A DNA stretch of 64,000 nt from Paracoccaceae bacterium (GTDB lineage Bacteria; Pseudomonadota; Alphaproteobacteria; Rhodobacterales; Rhodobacteraceae), in the NCBI GenBank assembly GCA_027489375.1, contig JAIXZW010000021.1, forward strand, positions 124,001-188,000, given 5' to 3'. Position 1 is the stretch's first letter. Each line of letters begins with the position of its first letter. The notes under the pieces were generated by a model. It saw only the letters and a list, made by a program, of their open reading frames with translations, ran no database searches and was not told the DNA's origin. Positions 62,874 to 64,000 of this stretch are shown piece by piece. The position numbers and the translations under genes were made by a program.

Positions 62874-64000
62874 TTATTCGGCGGCGATGGCTTGGCGGTC
62901 GACCAGCGTGACGATGTCGAGCATGATGCGGTTCAGCTCGAAATCCTTGGGCGTGTAGACGGCGGCGACACCCATTGCGCGGAGTTTGGCGGCGTCCTCG
63001 TCGGGGATGATGCCGCCGACGACGACGGGGATGTCGGACAGGCCCGCGGCGCGGAGGCGGTCGAGGGTTTCCGAGATCAGCGGCAGGTGCGAACCCGACA
63101 GGATCGAAAGACCGATGACATGGGCGCGCTTTTCGGCGGCGCTTGCCACGATCTCGGTCGGCGTCAGGCGGATGCCGTCGTAATGGATCGCCATGCCGCA
63201 ATCACGGGCGCGGGCGGCGATCTGCTCGGCCCCGTTGGAATGGCCGTCGAGACCGGGCTTGCCCATGAGGAAGGTCAGCGGGCGGCCCAGTTTGGCCGAA
63301 AGGGTGGCCACGGCATCGCGGATCGGCTCCAGCCCCTCGGTCCGGTTGGAGGGGGCGGACGAGACGCCGGTGGGGGCGCGGTATTCGCCGAAGGCCTGAC
63401 GGATCACGGCCCCCCATTCGCCCGTGGTGACACCCGCCTTGGCGGCGGCGATGGAGGCGGGCATGATGTTCGCCCCCGTGGCGGCGGCCTGGCGCAGGGC
63501 GGCGAGGGCTTTTTCGACGGCTTTTGCGTCGCGGGCTTCGCGCCATGCGGTGAGGCGGGAAATCTGGTCGGCCTCGGCCTGCGGATCGGCGAGCATGATC
63601 GCGCCATCGCCTGCGGTGAGGGGGGAGGGCGCGGCTTCGGTCCAGCGGTTGACGCCGACGACGGTGGTTTCCTTGGATTCGATCCGCGCAAGGCGGTCGG
63701 AATTCGAGTCGACCAGACGGGATTTCATGTAGTCGATGGCGGCGACCGCCCCGCCCATCGCGTCGATCTGCGCGAGTTCCTCGCGTGCGCCCTGCTTCAG
63801 CGCCGCAACCTTGCGGTCGATGGCGGGGTTGCCGTCAAAAAGGTCGTCATATTCCAGAAGGTCGGTTTCATAGGCGAGGATCTGCTGCATGCGGAGCGAC
63901 CATTGCTGGTCCCACGGGCGGGGCAGACCCAGCGCCTCGTTCCACGCGGGAAGCTGCACGGCGCGGGCGCGGGCTTTTTTCGACAGGGTGACGGCCAGCA
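62874..64000 (-). CDS. ecm: Ethylmalonyl-CoA mutase, N-terminal part cut by window edge
   Basis: The visible 375 residues form the C-terminal half of a B12-dependent acyl-CoA mutase. The cobalamin-binding signature is complete: GLDGHSNG (DxHxxG), GLSILSGSH (SxL) and VVVGG. The segment LPAWNEALGLPRPWDQQWSLR is typical of MeaA/Ecm-type enzymes, which convert ethylmalonyl-CoA to methylsuccinyl-CoA. Methylmalonyl-CoA mutase is the main alternative. The malyl-CoA lyase homologue and mch nearby favour Ecm. Confidence 0.9.
   Translation of the reverse strand, partial: LAVTLSKKARARAVQLPAWNEALGLPRPWDQQWSLRMQQILAYETDLLEYDDLFDGNPAIDRKVAALKQGAREELAQIDAMGGAVAAIDYMKSRLVDSNSDRLARIESKETTVVGVNRWTEAAPSPLTAGDGAIMLADPQAEADQISRLTAWREARDAKAVEKALAALRQAAATGANIMPASIAAAKAGVTTGEWGAVIRQAFGEYRAPTGVSSAPSNRTEGLEPIRDAVATLSAKLGRPLTFLMGKPGLDGHSNGAEQIAARARDCGMAIHYDGIRLTPTEIVASAAEKRAHVIGLSILSGSHLPLISETLDRLRAAGLSDIPVVVGGIIPDEDAAKLRAMGVAAVYTPKDFELNRIMLDIVTLVDRQAIAAE

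Overview
The window is chromosomal DNA of a high-GC alphaproteobacterium, almost certainly a member of the Rhodobacteraceae (Rhodobacter/Paracoccus relatives). The evidence is the gene content (ethylmalonyl-CoA pathway genes beside the TCA operons, an Mrp/Pha antiporter with fused A and B subunits, FrcBCA, an FYDLN-type acidic protein, a DUF6455 protein, a bacterial ALDH16), the codon use, and family-typical intergenic hairpins. No rRNA, CRISPR array or complete prophage was seen.

Layout. 1-6.1 kb: leuA (cut by the window edge), a PfkB kinase, nth, an Ada-like DNA repair protein, an OmpA-type lipoprotein and a FadR-type GntR regulator. 6.1-9.5 kb: plsY and a pyrimidine cluster in which pyrB is followed by a small membrane protein and a dihydroorotase-like protein without the catalytic metal ligands. 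9.6-13.1 kb: a divergent uracil-DNA glycosylase homologue, a LysE exporter, moaB, a DsbD-N-domain protein and yqgE. 13.2-16.5 kb: deoC with a two-domain aldehyde dehydrogenase of the ALDH16 type. 16.6-22.4 kb: the Mrp antiporter operon (AB fusion, C, D, E, F, G). 22.6-27.1 kb: a ROK regulator divergent from a fructose-type ABC transporter. 27.1-30.9 kb: an EamA transporter, adenine deaminase and ExoD.

31.05-38.1 kb: a 7-kb, visibly more AT-rich integrative element inserted in the 3' half of tRNA-Ala(GGC), bounded by a perfect 47-bp direct repeat. It carries an integrase, a compact protein with the three motifs of HUH rolling-circle Rep endonucleases, small coupled ORFs including a ribbon-helix-helix protein, two unknown proteins, a block with seven ACTGAT/ATCAGT repeats and a perfect 13-bp hairpin, a recombinase consisting only of a catalytic domain, and a putative restriction-modification pair.

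38.3-64 kb: the central-carbon core. lpdA-odhB-odhA-sucD-sucC, mdh and sdhCDAB supply much of the TCA cycle. A malyl-CoA lyase/thioesterase homologue, mesaconyl-CoA hydratase and ethylmalonyl-CoA mutase (cut by the right edge) belong to the ethylmalonyl-CoA pathway, which feeds acetyl-CoA carbon into the same C4 pool. Interspersed are two GntR-type regulators in the window as a whole, a toxin-antitoxin pair, deoD, and small lipoproteins.

The most interesting non-coding signals are (i) paired GTGATCAC palindromes exactly 21 bp apart upstream of both sucCD and sdhCDAB; (ii) ATGCACA-like direct repeats at an 11-bp period upstream of mrpAB, lpdA, mch and a gntR gene, two of these sites sharing 23 identical bases; (iii) two mirror-arranged clusters of hairpins with GACGC/GCGTC loops; and (iv) the repeat cluster with a hairpin inside the island, which could be a replication origin for the Rep-like protein.
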